Part shown: one piece after another, positions 1 to 6,176 of the stretch
Position numbering within the stretch: the stretch's first letter is position 1
Layout of the letters: the number at the start of each line of letters is the position of its first letter
Source of the DNA: an uncultured Atopobium sp.
GTDB lineage: Bacteria; Actinomycetota; Coriobacteriia; Coriobacteriales; Atopobiaceae
NCBI GenBank assembly: GCA_946647055.1
Contig: CAMPCT010000078.1
Location: 1 to 8,747 of the forward strand
Direction: 5' to 3'
DNA length: 8,747 bases
Program-made: the position numbers and the translations under genes
The notes under the pieces: model-generated
Told to the model about the DNA's origin: nothing
What the model saw: the letters and a program-made list of their open reading frames with translations, nothing else
The model's database searches: none

Positions 1-633
1 CTGCTCAACCCCATCACGCCCGACAGCTTCAAGATCGCCGCTCCCGAGGGTGCCAAGAAGGTCAAGGTCAAGTGCATGGACACCCTGCCTTGGATTCCCA
101 TCACCCAGCCGCGCGAGGTCGAGCTCGAGTGCGAGGACGGCTACGTCAAGTGCGACGTCGCACAGGACGTCCTCTACATCGCGCAGGTCGAGCGCTACGC
201 CAAGAACGGCAACGTTGGCAAGGCCTTCATGGGTGGCTTCCACCTCACCAGCGGTGCTATCGCCTCCAGCGTGGGCCACGACAACCACAACATCATCGTC
301 ATGGGCACCAACTTCGAGGACATGGCTCTCGCCGTGAACCACCTCGTCGAGATTCAGGGCGGCCAGTGCTACGTCGAGAACGGCGTCGTGGTCAAGGACA
401 TCCCCTACCCCGTCTGCGGCCTGCTGTCCGACCTCTCCTGCGACGAGCTCGCTGCCGAGAAGGACGCGCTCAACGCCGCCCTTGCGGAGCGCGGCTGCAT
501 CATCCCCATCACCTGCATGTTCCTCTCGTTCATCTGCCTGGCAGCCCTGCCCACGCTGGCCATCACCGACCACGGCTTCATCAACGTGCTGACCATGCAG
601 ATCGAGGACCCGATCCTCGGCGTGGTGGAGTAG
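1..633 (+). CDS. ade: Adenine deaminase, C-terminal part (5' end cut by window edge)
   Basis: Adenine deaminase hydrolyses adenine to hypoxanthine and ammonia in cytosolic purine salvage or breakdown. The frame is open from the first base and ends in TAG at 631-633, leaving 210 visible codons. They match the C-terminal half of the Ade family: GAIASSVGHDNHN (visible codons 85-97) with the conserved His-Asp/His-Asn cluster, then MGTNFEDMALAVNHL, a GGQCYVENG segment, PVCGLLSD, and a tail with FLSFICLAALPTLAITDHG. The N-terminal amidohydrolase barrel lies outside the window. The next gene on the same strand is guanine deaminase, about 100 bp downstream, so the two probably form a purine deamination unit. 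Identification is from remembered family motifs. The residues seen look intact. Confidence 0.88.
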   Translation: MLNPITPDSFKIAAPEGAKKVKVKCMDTLPWIPITQPREVELECEDGYVKCDVAQDVLYIAQVERYAKNGNVGKAFMGGFHLTSGAIASSVGHDNHNIIVMGTNFEDMALAVNHLVEIQGGQCYVENGVVVKDIPYPVCGLLSDLSCDELAAEKDALNAALAERGCIIPITCMFLSFICLAALPTLAITDHGFINVLTMQIEDPILGVVE

Positions 634-649
634 CCCGTGGGTTGCCTGT

Positions 650-715
650 AAGACAGCAAGGCTACCTCCAATGTCCCCACTGGGATGGGGCGTTGGGGGT
701 AGCCTCTCTTGTCTT
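650..715 (+). promoter_or_regulatory. Long hairpin between ade and guaD (terminator or attenuator-like)
   Basis: 660-677 pairs with 687-704 over 18 positions: outer GGCTACC/GGTAGCC, inner CCAA/TTGG and CCC/GGG, three G-U pairs, 9-nt loop. Outside it AAGACA (650-655) pairs with TGTCTT (710-715) across a small internal loop. The 3' side is followed by a CT-rich stretch rather than a clean T run, and the guaD ribosome binding site begins only 6 nt after the structure. It could terminate ade transcripts partially, or tune guaD expression or mRNA stability. Structure seen; role inferred. Confidence 0.55.
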
Positions 716-732
716 GCTCGAAAGGAGACACC

Positions 733-2109
733 ATGCCCAACACTGTGACCCAGGCTTTCCTGGGCTCGTTTTTCCACACACCTGTCTACGGTGACTTCGA
801 GTACCTCGAGAACGCGCTCATCGAGGTCGACGCTGCGGGCACCATCGTGCGCGTCATACGCGCGGATGACCCAGCACAGGCAGGGCTCGTCTCGGCCCAC
901 CGAGAGAGCGGTATCCTCATCGAGCTCGGCGCAGACCGCTTCGGCCTGCCCGGCTTCGTAGACATCCACGTCCACTCGTCGCAGTGGCCTCAGGCGGCCC
1001 TCGCCCTCGACGAGCCCCTCTATGTGTGGCTCGATCAGCGCACCTTCCCGCTCGAGTCCAAGTACGCCGACGTCGACTTCGCACGCATGGTCTACGAGGA
1101 CCTCGTCGAGCAGCTGCTCGCCCGCGGTTCCACCACGGTGGTCTATCAGGGCAGCGCCCACCTCGCCTCGAGCATCGAGCTCGCCCGCATCTGTGCCGAG
1201 AAGGGCCAGCGCGCCATGGTGGGCAAGACCGTCATGGACGACCCCAAGAGCTGCCCAGACTACTACCGCGACGCCAGCCCGCAGGTGGCCATCGACGAGA
1301 CCGAGACCTGCATCCGTGAGGTCGAGGCCATCGGCCGCGCCAGCCGTGCCGGCGTCTATCCCATCGTGACCCCACGCTTCATCCCCAGCTGCACCGACGA
1401 GGCCATGCTGGGCCTGGCACGCATGGCCGACAAGTACGACGTCTACGTCCAGACGCACTGCAACGAGGGTCAGTGGGAGCACGACGTCGTGCTCGAGCGC
1501 TATGGCAAGACGGACCCCTACGCCCTCTACGACCTAGGTCTCCTTCGCCGCAAGTCCATCATGGCGCACTGCCCCTTCGTGACCGAGGAGGAAGGCGCGT
1601 TCATGGCCGAGGTGGGCGCCACCATCGCGCACTGTCCCATGGCCAACTCGTACTTCTCCAGCTCCGTCGCCCCCATCCGCCGCTTCCGCGACCAAGGCAT
1701 CCGCGTGGGCATGGGCACCGACATCTCAGGTGGCTATAGCCCCAGCATGTACGAGGTCATCCGCCAGACGGTGCTCGTCTCACGCCTGCTCGAGACTGGT
1801 GTCGACGCGATGCGTCCCGAGGCCGAGCGTGGCCTGGGCGAGGCGCGCCTGTCATTGTCCCAGGCGTTCTGGCTGGCCACCAAGGGCGGTGGGGAATGCC
1901 TTGACCTCAAGGTCGGCTCCCTCGAGCCCGGCTATGCCTTTGACCTGCAGGTCATTGACGTCAAGCGTCGCGATGGCGACCTCACGGGCTTTGGTGTGTT
2001 CGACTCGCCGGCCGACCGTCTGGCCCGCATCCTCTACCGCTCCACACAGGACAACGTCCGTCAGGTGTGGGTGCAGGGCGAGCTCGTCCGCGACAAGGAC
2101 GCAGAGTAG
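733..2109 (+). CDS. guaD: Guanine deaminase
   Basis: A 458-residue amidohydrolase, the usual length for bacterial guanine deaminase, which converts guanine to xanthine and ammonia using a bound metal in a TIM barrel. Visible motifs: PGFVDIHVH at 73-81 (metal-binding His79 and His81), QTHCNE with His242, AHCPF with His279, AHCPMANS with His300, and GTDISGG with the catalytic/metal Asp330. The HSSQWPQ after the first motif resembles the guanine deaminase substrate loop. The start was chosen at ATG 733 because AAAGGAG (721-727) lies 5 nt upstream; the frame is open to 709 through weaker codons without a ribosome binding site. It follows ade on the same strand, consistent with joint purine catabolism. 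A general cytosine/chlorohydrolase-type amidohydrolase is the alternative, but the ade neighbour and motif set favour GuaD. Confidence 0.9.
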   Translation: MPNTVTQAFLGSFFHTPVYGDFEYLENALIEVDAAGTIVRVIRADDPAQAGLVSAHRESGILIELGADRFGLPGFVDIHVHSSQWPQAALALDEPLYVWLDQRTFPLESKYADVDFARMVYEDLVEQLLARGSTTVVYQGSAHLASSIELARICAEKGQRAMVGKTVMDDPKSCPDYYRDASPQVAIDETETCIREVEAIGRASRAGVYPIVTPRFIPSCTDEAMLGLARMADKYDVYVQTHCNEGQWEHDVVLERYGKTDPYALYDLGLLRRKSIMAHCPFVTEEEGAFMAEVGATIAHCPMANSYFSSSVAPIRRFRDQGIRVGMGTDISGGYSPSMYEVIRQTVLVSRLLETGVDAMRPEAERGLGEARLSLSQAFWLATKGGGECLDLKVGSLEPGYAFDLQVIDVKRRDGDLTGFGVFDSPADRLARILYRSTQDNVRQVWVQGELVRDKDAE

Positions 2110-2131
2110 CACCAAGAGAAACGTCGTTCTC

Positions 2132-2166
2132 AGGTGGAGCATCGTCCCCAGGGCGATGCTCCACTT
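2132..2166 (+). terminator. Hairpin terminator after guaD
   Basis: GTGGAGCATCG (2134-2144) pairs perfectly with CGATGCTCCAC (2154-2164), extended by a G-U and an A-T pair outside. Only C and G bases lie near the loop. The T tract is weak (TTCTCTGT). It starts 22 nt after the guaD stop and ends just before a new promoter-like box, so it fits the boundary of the guaD transcript. Confidence 0.7.
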
Positions 2167-2171
2167 CTCTG

Positions 2172-2177
2172 TACAAT
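2172..2177 (+). promoter_or_regulatory. -10 box TACAAT placing the transcript start on the rlmKL ATG
   Basis: TACAAT (consensus TATAAT, 5 of 6) ends exactly 6 nt before ATG 2184, so the expected +1 is the A of the start codon. No ribosome binding site precedes that ATG. Leaderless mRNAs of this geometry are common in actinobacteria. No convincing -35 was found 16-18 bp upstream, where the guaD terminator lies. Confidence 0.6.
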
Positions 2178-2183
2178 GGACAT

Positions 2184-4295
2184 ATGACCAAAAGACGACG
2201 CGATAACACCTCCGATGACCTCGAGCTCTTTGCGCGATGCGCAGCGGGCTTCGAGTCGGTGTTGGCGGACGAGCTGCGCGGACTTCACCTGCGGCGCGTT
2301 CGCCCACTCAAGGGAGGCGTCGCCTTCTTTGGCACCCAGGCCGATGCCTACCGCGCCTGCCTGTGGAGCCGCGTGGCCACCCGCATCCAACTGGTGTTGG
2401 CGCGCCTTGACGCACATGATGGTGACGCGCTCTATGCGGGCTGCGTCCGCTTCCCCTGGGAGGAGCACGTGCAAGCTGGCGACACCATCGCGGTCCAGGC
2501 GCACGGGACCAACCCGAGCCTGCGCAACACCCAGTTCACCGCCCTCAAGGTGAAGGACGCCCTCTGCGACCGGCTACGGCAGATGCGCGGGAAGCGGCCG
2601 GACGTAGATGCCCACGACCCCGACTTCGCAATCGACGTCTCGCTCCACAAGAGCCATGCAACCATTTACCTCAACCTCTCCGGACAGTCCCTGCATCGCC
2701 GTGGGTACCGTGAGCATGGCGTCCAGACCGAGGCCCCACTCAAGGAGACCCTTGCGGCAGGACTGTTGCTCGCCGCCGGTTGGGACAGGCTCGCACACGA
2801 CAGCGCTGCCTTTGTCGATCCCATGTGTGGCTCGGGCACGCTGCCCATCGAGGCCGCCCTCATCGCCGCGGACATTGCCCCCGGACTCCTGCGCGAGCGT
2901 TGGGGATTCCATGGCTGGGCGCGCCATGACGATGCCATCTGGAAGGACCTTCTCGACGATGCCCACAGGAGGGCCGAGCGGGGACGTGCCTCATGTGCCT
3001 GCGTTCTTCTCGGTGGCGACCTCGACAGTCGCCCCGTTGGCATCGCTCGCGCCAACGCGCTGCGCGCGGGTGTCTCTGATCTGGTCCATATCGACGTGGC
3101 GAATGCCTCCACGCTCGGCATGCGGCTCACAGAGATCTGCGGAACCATGCCCGAGCGCGGACTCGTCGCAACCAATCCGCCCTACGGCCATCGTCTCCAA
3201 GAGGCCTCGCAACTCCCTGCGACCTACGCCGCGCTCGAGGAGGGCCTTGCCGACCTTCCTGTCGGCTGGCGCATGGCCATCATCACACCTGACGCTGGTC
3301 TCGACACCGCCTTGGGCATGGCCGCAAGCCAGACCATCCCCTGCTTCAACGGACCCATCGAAACCTCGGTGCGACTCTACGATAGCGTGCGTGCCAAGCG
3401 CACCGAGGTCACGGCGACCTCGCTCTCTGGCCGACAGAGCACCGTTGCCGTCGCAGAACGCAATAGCGAGCAGTTCGCCGCGCGCTTGCGCAAGGTCGCG
3501 AAGGAACGGGCAAAATGGGCGCGTCGCGGCGATGTCACCTGTTACCGAATCTATGACGCCGACCTTCCCGACTACGCAGTCTCGGTCGACCTCTTCGTCG
3601 ATGTGGAGACGGGCGAGCGCTTCGTGCGTGTGGAGGAGCGACCGGCACCGGCCTCCATCGATGCCGACCGCGCGGCACGCCGCTTGGCCGATGCGCTTGC
3701 CATCGTTCCCGCCGTGCTCGATGTGGACCGCTCCCATGTGGTGACACCGAGTGGAGATGCGCGCGTCATCCGCGCACGTGAGGGCAGCCTTGCCTTCGAG
3801 GTCAACCTCGCGGCGCGCCAGGACACAGGACTGCCCCTTGACCTGCGGTTTGTTCGCGAGATGGTGGGTGAGCGAGCGGCTGGGAAGCGATTCTTGAGCC
3901 TGGGATCCTACGCCGGTGTGCCCGCTGCGTATGCAGCTGCCGGCGGAGCCATGAGCACCACGACGATTGACGGAGCGTCTTCCTACCTCGACTGGGCAGA
4001 GCGCAACCTCAAGACGAATGGGTTTGCGGGCAAGCGTCACCGCCTCGAGCGGAAGCTGCTGACAGATACCGTCTACGACCTCGTGTATGCAGACGTCTCC
4101 GCACTTGCCGGGCTGGGTGTGACCGACTTGACTACGTTCCTCGCACCGAGCGGGACGGTGATTCTTGTCGGTGGACCGCATGCGACCATACCCGACATGC
4201 CCGGCCTCTCCGTCGAGGACGCGACCGCACGCACCATCCCCCACGACTTCGAACGCACACCCAAGATTCACCGCTGCTGGCTACTTCGGAACTGA
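2184..4295 (+). CDS. rlmKL: RlmKL-type 23S rRNA (guanine) methyltransferase, second domain degenerate
   Basis: 703 residues, about the length of the two-domain E. coli RlmKL that makes m2G2445 and m7G2069 in 23S rRNA. N-terminus LELFARCAAGFESVLADEL and a THUMP RNA-binding region (about 45-155) fit the family. The RlmL half is intact: SAM motif FVDPMCGSGT at 210-219, GGDLDSRPVG further on, and catalytic TNPPYG at 330-335. The C-terminal half is recognisable as RlmK by QDTGLPLDLRFVREM (546-560), GKRFLSLGSYAG (567-578), YLDWAERNLKTNG (601-613) and IHRCWL near the end. However, the expected DPPTF motif is replaced by ADVSALAG (636-643) and the loop after it is shortened. It therefore probably makes m2G2445 but not m7G2069. 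Start: ATG 2184 is where family similarity begins; no Shine-Dalgarno, apparently leaderless. The downstream gene converges on it. Confidence 0.85.
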   Translation: MTKRRRDNTSDDLELFARCAAGFESVLADELRGLHLRRVRPLKGGVAFFGTQADAYRACLWSRVATRIQLVLARLDAHDGDALYAGCVRFPWEEHVQAGDTIAVQAHGTNPSLRNTQFTALKVKDALCDRLRQMRGKRPDVDAHDPDFAIDVSLHKSHATIYLNLSGQSLHRRGYREHGVQTEAPLKETLAAGLLLAAGWDRLAHDSAAFVDPMCGSGTLPIEAALIAADIAPGLLRERWGFHGWARHDDAIWKDLLDDAHRRAERGRASCACVLLGGDLDSRPVGIARANALRAGVSDLVHIDVANASTLGMRLTEICGTMPERGLVATNPPYGHRLQEASQLPATYAALEEGLADLPVGWRMAIITPDAGLDTALGMAASQTIPCFNGPIETSVRLYDSVRAKRTEVTATSLSGRQSTVAVAERNSEQFAARLRKVAKERAKWARRGDVTCYRIYDADLPDYAVSVDLFVDVETGERFVRVEERPAPASIDADRAARRLADALAIVPAVLDVDRSHVVTPSGDARVIRAREGSLAFEVNLAARQDTGLPLDLRFVREMVGERAAGKRFLSLGSYAGVPAAYAAAGGAMSTTTIDGASSYLDWAERNLKTNGFAGKRHRLERKLLTDTVYDLVYADVSALAGLGVTDLTTFLAPSGTVILVGGPHATIPDMPGLSVEDATARTIPHDFERTPKIHRCWLLRN

Positions 4296-4321
4296 TTGCA
4301 GCCCGAACACCCCACTAAACA

Positions 4322-4383
4322 CCGGATACGGCTCTATAAAAGCGAGCTGTACCCGGTATGGCTCCGGATGTGCACGCCGTACC
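4322..4383. repeat. 62-bp palindromic direct repeat, copy A
   Basis: Identical over 62 bp to 4415-4476; the period is 93 bp. Hairpin 1: 4322-4334 pairs with 4344-4356 (13 pairs with one mismatch and one G-U; loop TATAAAAGC). Hairpin 2: ACCCGGTATGGC (4351-4362) pairs with GCCGTACCGGGT (4376-4387, 12 pairs, one G-U). Both use 4351-4356, so only one can form at a time. The two 31-nt halves also resemble each other (CCGG.TA.GGCTC then GC.GTACC), suggesting an older tandem duplication. It lies between convergent genes, a usual place for REP/BIME-like elements and two-way terminators. Confidence 0.85.
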
Positions 4384-4414
4384 GGGTCTCGAGAGGGATA
4401 ATTGGGCCTCTGGG

Positions 4415-4476
4415 CCGGATACGGCTCTATAAAAGCGAGCTGTACCCGGTATGGCTCCGGATGTGCACGCCGTACC
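4415..4476. repeat. 62-bp palindromic direct repeat, copy B
   Basis: Exact copy of 4322-4383, separated from it by a 31-nt unique spacer (4384-4414), half the repeat length. Hairpin 1 is fully conserved. Hairpin 2 is shortened to 8 pairs because the base after GCCGTACC differs from copy A. The repeat ends 22 bp before the stop codon of the minus-strand deformylase-like gene, so transcripts from either side would enter these hairpins. Confidence 0.85.
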
Positions 4477-4498
4477 CAGACGGAACGGCGCAGCCCGC

Positions 4499-4918
4499 CT
4501 AGATTAGCTTGCCCTCGCAGTGGTCGACCATATGCTGGATCATCTGTGCCACCCATCCGGTGAAGTCACGCTTGCGCGACTTGAGGGCACCGTCGACCAG
4601 CTCGTCGTAGGAGACCTTGATCTTGGAGAAGCGACGCACGGTGACGATGCCGTCGCGCGTAAGGCAGCCCTCCTGCACCCGAGAGGCATTCAGGCCCATG
4701 AGGATGCGCGGGTTGAGCATGACGTGTGCGCCGCCGTTGTCATCGAGGTAGACGAACATGGCCTTGGCCACCCCCAGCTGGTTGGCCGCCAGGCAGGCCC
4801 CGTCATCGAGCGACTGAACGGTGTCGATGAGGTCCTGCGCAAGCTCGGCGTCCTCAGCCGTGGCCTTCTCACATGGCGTCGAGAGGATGGCCTCGTCGCG
4901 TACCAGCTCCTTGATCAT
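4499..4918 (-). CDS. def: Peptide deformylase-like protein, catalytic Glu replaced
   Basis: 139 residues, shorter than housekeeping deformylases (about 150-200) but similar to a short clostridial/coriobacterial deformylase-like branch. Peptide deformylase removes the formyl group from nascent N-formyl-Met proteins. Three family motifs are visible: DGACLAANQLG (39-49, for GxGxAAxQ), EGCL (83-86, with the metal-binding Cys85), and QHMVDHCEG (128-136) in place of HExDH. Both metal-binding His (129, 133) are kept, but the catalytic Glu is Met130, so normal hydrolysis is doubtful. Start ATG 4918 has AAGGGAG (4930 down to 4924) 5 nt upstream. It is the last gene of a minus-strand set, 47 nt after azlD, and may be co-transcribed with azlCD. 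The frame is intact, so it is not an obvious pseudogene. Confidence 0.82.
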   Translation of the reverse strand: MIKELVRDEAILSTPCEKATAEDAELAQDLIDTVQSLDDGACLAANQLGVAKAMFVYLDDNGGAHVMLNPRILMGLNASRVQEGCLTRDGIVTVRRFSKIKVSYDELVDGALKSRKRDFTGWVAQMIQHMVDHCEGKLI

Positions 4919-4936
4919 GCGAACTCCCTTCGAAAT

Positions 4937-4955
4937 GGGACGAATCCTCCGTCCC
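4937..4955 (-). other. Small hairpin between azlD and the deformylase-like gene
   Basis: GGGACG and CGTCCC (6 pairs, 7-nt loop) form a stem 19 nt upstream of the minus-strand start at 4918, flanked by AAA on one side and TTT on the other. Read on the minus strand, the 3' side is ATTTCG, a poor terminator tail. It may modulate readthrough from azlD into the downstream gene or protect an mRNA end. Confidence 0.35.
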
Positions 4956-4965
4956 TTTGTCCCAG

Positions 4966-5268
4966 CTAGAGAAGCGCCAGCAGGAAGGCCACGATTGAGC
5001 AGACCGCGGCCACGACCGGCAGGCCGGCCCCATACCAGGCAAGCGCAATGCCCACCACAAGCGCCACGGCACCAGCAAGCGGCGTACCCGCGCTGTCGAG
5101 GATTGCCGGGAAGGTCATCACGGCGAGCGTGGCATAGGGCACGTAGGTAAGGAACGACCTGATGAAGCGACTCTCGACCGGCTTGCGCATGAGCGTGACC
5201 GGCGTGACGCGGATGGTGATGGTGACGGCAGCCATGACCAGGATGGAGAGCCAGATCCTATCGGGCAT
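4966..5268 (-). CDS. azlD: AzlD-type small subunit of branched-chain amino acid exporter
   Basis: A 100-residue, very hydrophobic protein with about four membrane segments (roughly 5-25, 38-56, 64-81, 83-99) and the positive loop RKPVESRFIRS after the first. AzlD/YgaH/BrnE proteins partner AzlC/YgaZ/BrnF in the inner membrane to export branched-chain amino acids and analogues. ITIRVTPVTLMR and FLTYVPYATLAVMTFPAIL are typical of the family. Start ATG 5268 was chosen because AGGAGG (5280 down to 5275) lies 6 nt upstream; a longer frame to 5337 would only add azlC-overlapping sequence. The first 11 bp overlap the end of azlC, suggesting translational coupling and equal dosage. Confidence 0.87.
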   Translation of the reverse strand: MPDRIWLSILVMAAVTITIRVTPVTLMRKPVESRFIRSFLTYVPYATLAVMTFPAILDSAGTPLAGAVALVVGIALAWYGAGLPVVAAVCSIVAFLLALL

Positions 5269-6013
5269 CGTTGGCCTCCTCCCCCGCAGGGCGGTTGTCG
5301 TCGCCCACAGGCGCCACCACGGCGGCAATGCCAGCAATCACGATGGTGAGGATGATGGTGCGGGTACCGGGGGTCCAGGCGGTGGTGAGTGGCACCAGGA
5401 CGCCAAAGACGTAGCTCGAGACGAAACCCGCAATCACGCAGACCAGGACCACGCGACTCTTGCGGGCCTCGGGCATGATGATTGCGAGGAACATGCCAAA
5501 GAGCGAGACCGACAGGGCCGCCACCACGTTTGCCGGCAGGGCATTGCCCGCGATGACGCCAAGGGCCGTGCCCGTTGCCCAGGAGGGCATGGAGATGGCG
5601 ATAGCGCCGTAGGAGTAGGCGGGCACAAGTGGGGCCGGTCGTGCGATGGCGATGCCAAAGATCTCGTCGGTGATGCCGTAGCCCACGCCGATGCGGTTGA
5701 GCGTGCTCTCGTTGGGGTCGAAGCGCTGTGCGAGCGACGCACCCATGAGGAAGTAGCGTGCGTTGGTGACCAGCGTGACGAAGGCGACCTCGAAGTAGCT
5801 GGCGTTGGCGGCAATGGCCGAGAAGCCCGCGTACTCGCCCGCACTCGCAAGGTTCATGGCACTGGCGACAAAGGCCTGCCAGGCGTCGAGGCCGGCGTTG
5901 CGCGCGGCGATGCCCAGCGAGAAGGCCACGGCAAAGTAGCCCAACGCGATGGGAATGCCATCGCGCACGCCCTCGAGAAAGGGCGAGGTCCTCTTTGTGG
6001 ACTCCTGTGTCAC
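5258..6013 (-). CDS. azlC: AzlC-type large subunit of branched-chain amino acid exporter
   Basis: 251 residues from the GTG at 6013. FLEGVRDGIPIALGYFAVAF near the N-terminus, then MNLASAGEYAGF, the family hallmark NARYFLMGASLAQRF and DEIFGIA mark it as AzlC/YgaZ. Several further hydrophobic segments follow and it ends in a polar tail (GDDNRPAGEEANDAR) that overlaps the azlD start. It forms the exporter with AzlD; known relatives export valine, leucine, isoleucine or azaleucine, and the exact substrate here is unknown. Start choice: GTG 6013 has GGAGG (6022 down to 6018) 4 nt upstream and gives the usual family N-terminus. ATG 6034 and TTG 6049 are in frame but lack a ribosome binding site; TTG 6049 would be leaderless from the promoter at 6056-6061. 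Confidence 0.87.
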   Translation of the reverse strand: MTQESTKRTSPFLEGVRDGIPIALGYFAVAFSLGIAARNAGLDAWQAFVASAMNLASAGEYAGFSAIAANASYFEVAFVTLVTNARYFLMGASLAQRFDPNESTLNRIGVGYGITDEIFGIAIARPAPLVPAYSYGAIAISMPSWATGTALGVIAGNALPANVVAALSVSLFGMFLAIIMPEARKSRVVLVCVIAGFVSSYVFGVLVPLTTAWTPGTRTIILTIVIAGIAAVVAPVGDDNRPAGEEANDAR

Positions 6014-6017
6014 CGCG

Positions 6018-6022
6018 CCTCC
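6018..6022 (-). promoter_or_regulatory. Shine-Dalgarno GGAGG deciding the azlC start
   Basis: GGAGG on the minus strand, 4 nt from GTG 6013. No such site precedes the in-frame ATG (6034) or TTG (6049). The spacing is slightly short, so the start is likely but not certain. Confidence 0.55.
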
Positions 6023-6055
6023 GCACGCAATCATGGTCAAGTCAGACAAGTGGTA

Positions 6056-6061
6056 ATTGTA
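6056..6061 (-). promoter_or_regulatory. -10 box TACAAT upstream of azlC
   Basis: The same TACAAT hexamer as at 2172-2177, on the minus strand. A transcript start is expected near 6049, giving a leader of about 36 nt before GTG 6013. No clear -35 hexamer was found. It lies just downstream of the terminator-like hairpin of the hydrolase gene, so it fits a new transcript for azlC-azlD-def. Confidence 0.5.
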
Positions 6062-6119
6062 CTGTCACCCCACGCCAAGGGGCCCCTCCCCGCCATTCTT
6101 CGGGAAATGAGCAAGAGAG

Positions 6120-6146
6120 GGGCCGCCGACACCCGGTCGACGGCCC
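6120..6146 (-). terminator. Hairpin terminator after the alpha/beta hydrolase gene
   Basis: Read on the minus strand, GGGCCGTCGAC (6146-6136) pairs with GTCGGCGGCCC (6130-6120) over 11 pairs with one G-U and a 5-nt loop, followed by CTCTCTTGCTC. The T tract is interrupted, as in the other terminators here. A second stem (GGCCCCTC at 6124-6117 with GAGGGGCC at 6088-6081, minus-strand reading) overlaps its 3' arm, so the two cannot coexist. Confidence 0.6.
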
Positions 6147-6176
6147 GACAAGCCCAAAGACTCATGTCTCCTGCAT

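Noticed and set aside
634..732. A purine riboswitch before guaD
   Set aside because: No three-way junction with the conserved loop-loop core was seen; the region is one long hairpin.
2991..4271. A 426-codon minus-strand open frame opposite rlmKL
   Set aside because: It is a shadow frame typical of GC-rich coding DNA; the + strand has clear methyltransferase motifs in the same place.
4296..4502. A 68-codon + frame and a 91-codon minus frame across the 62-bp repeats, each encoding a repeated peptide
   Set aside because: The 93-bp period is a multiple of three, so any open frame is repeated automatically. There is no ribosome binding site, the + frame starts at TTG right after the rlmKL stop, and the repeats are palindromic, as expected of non-coding elements.
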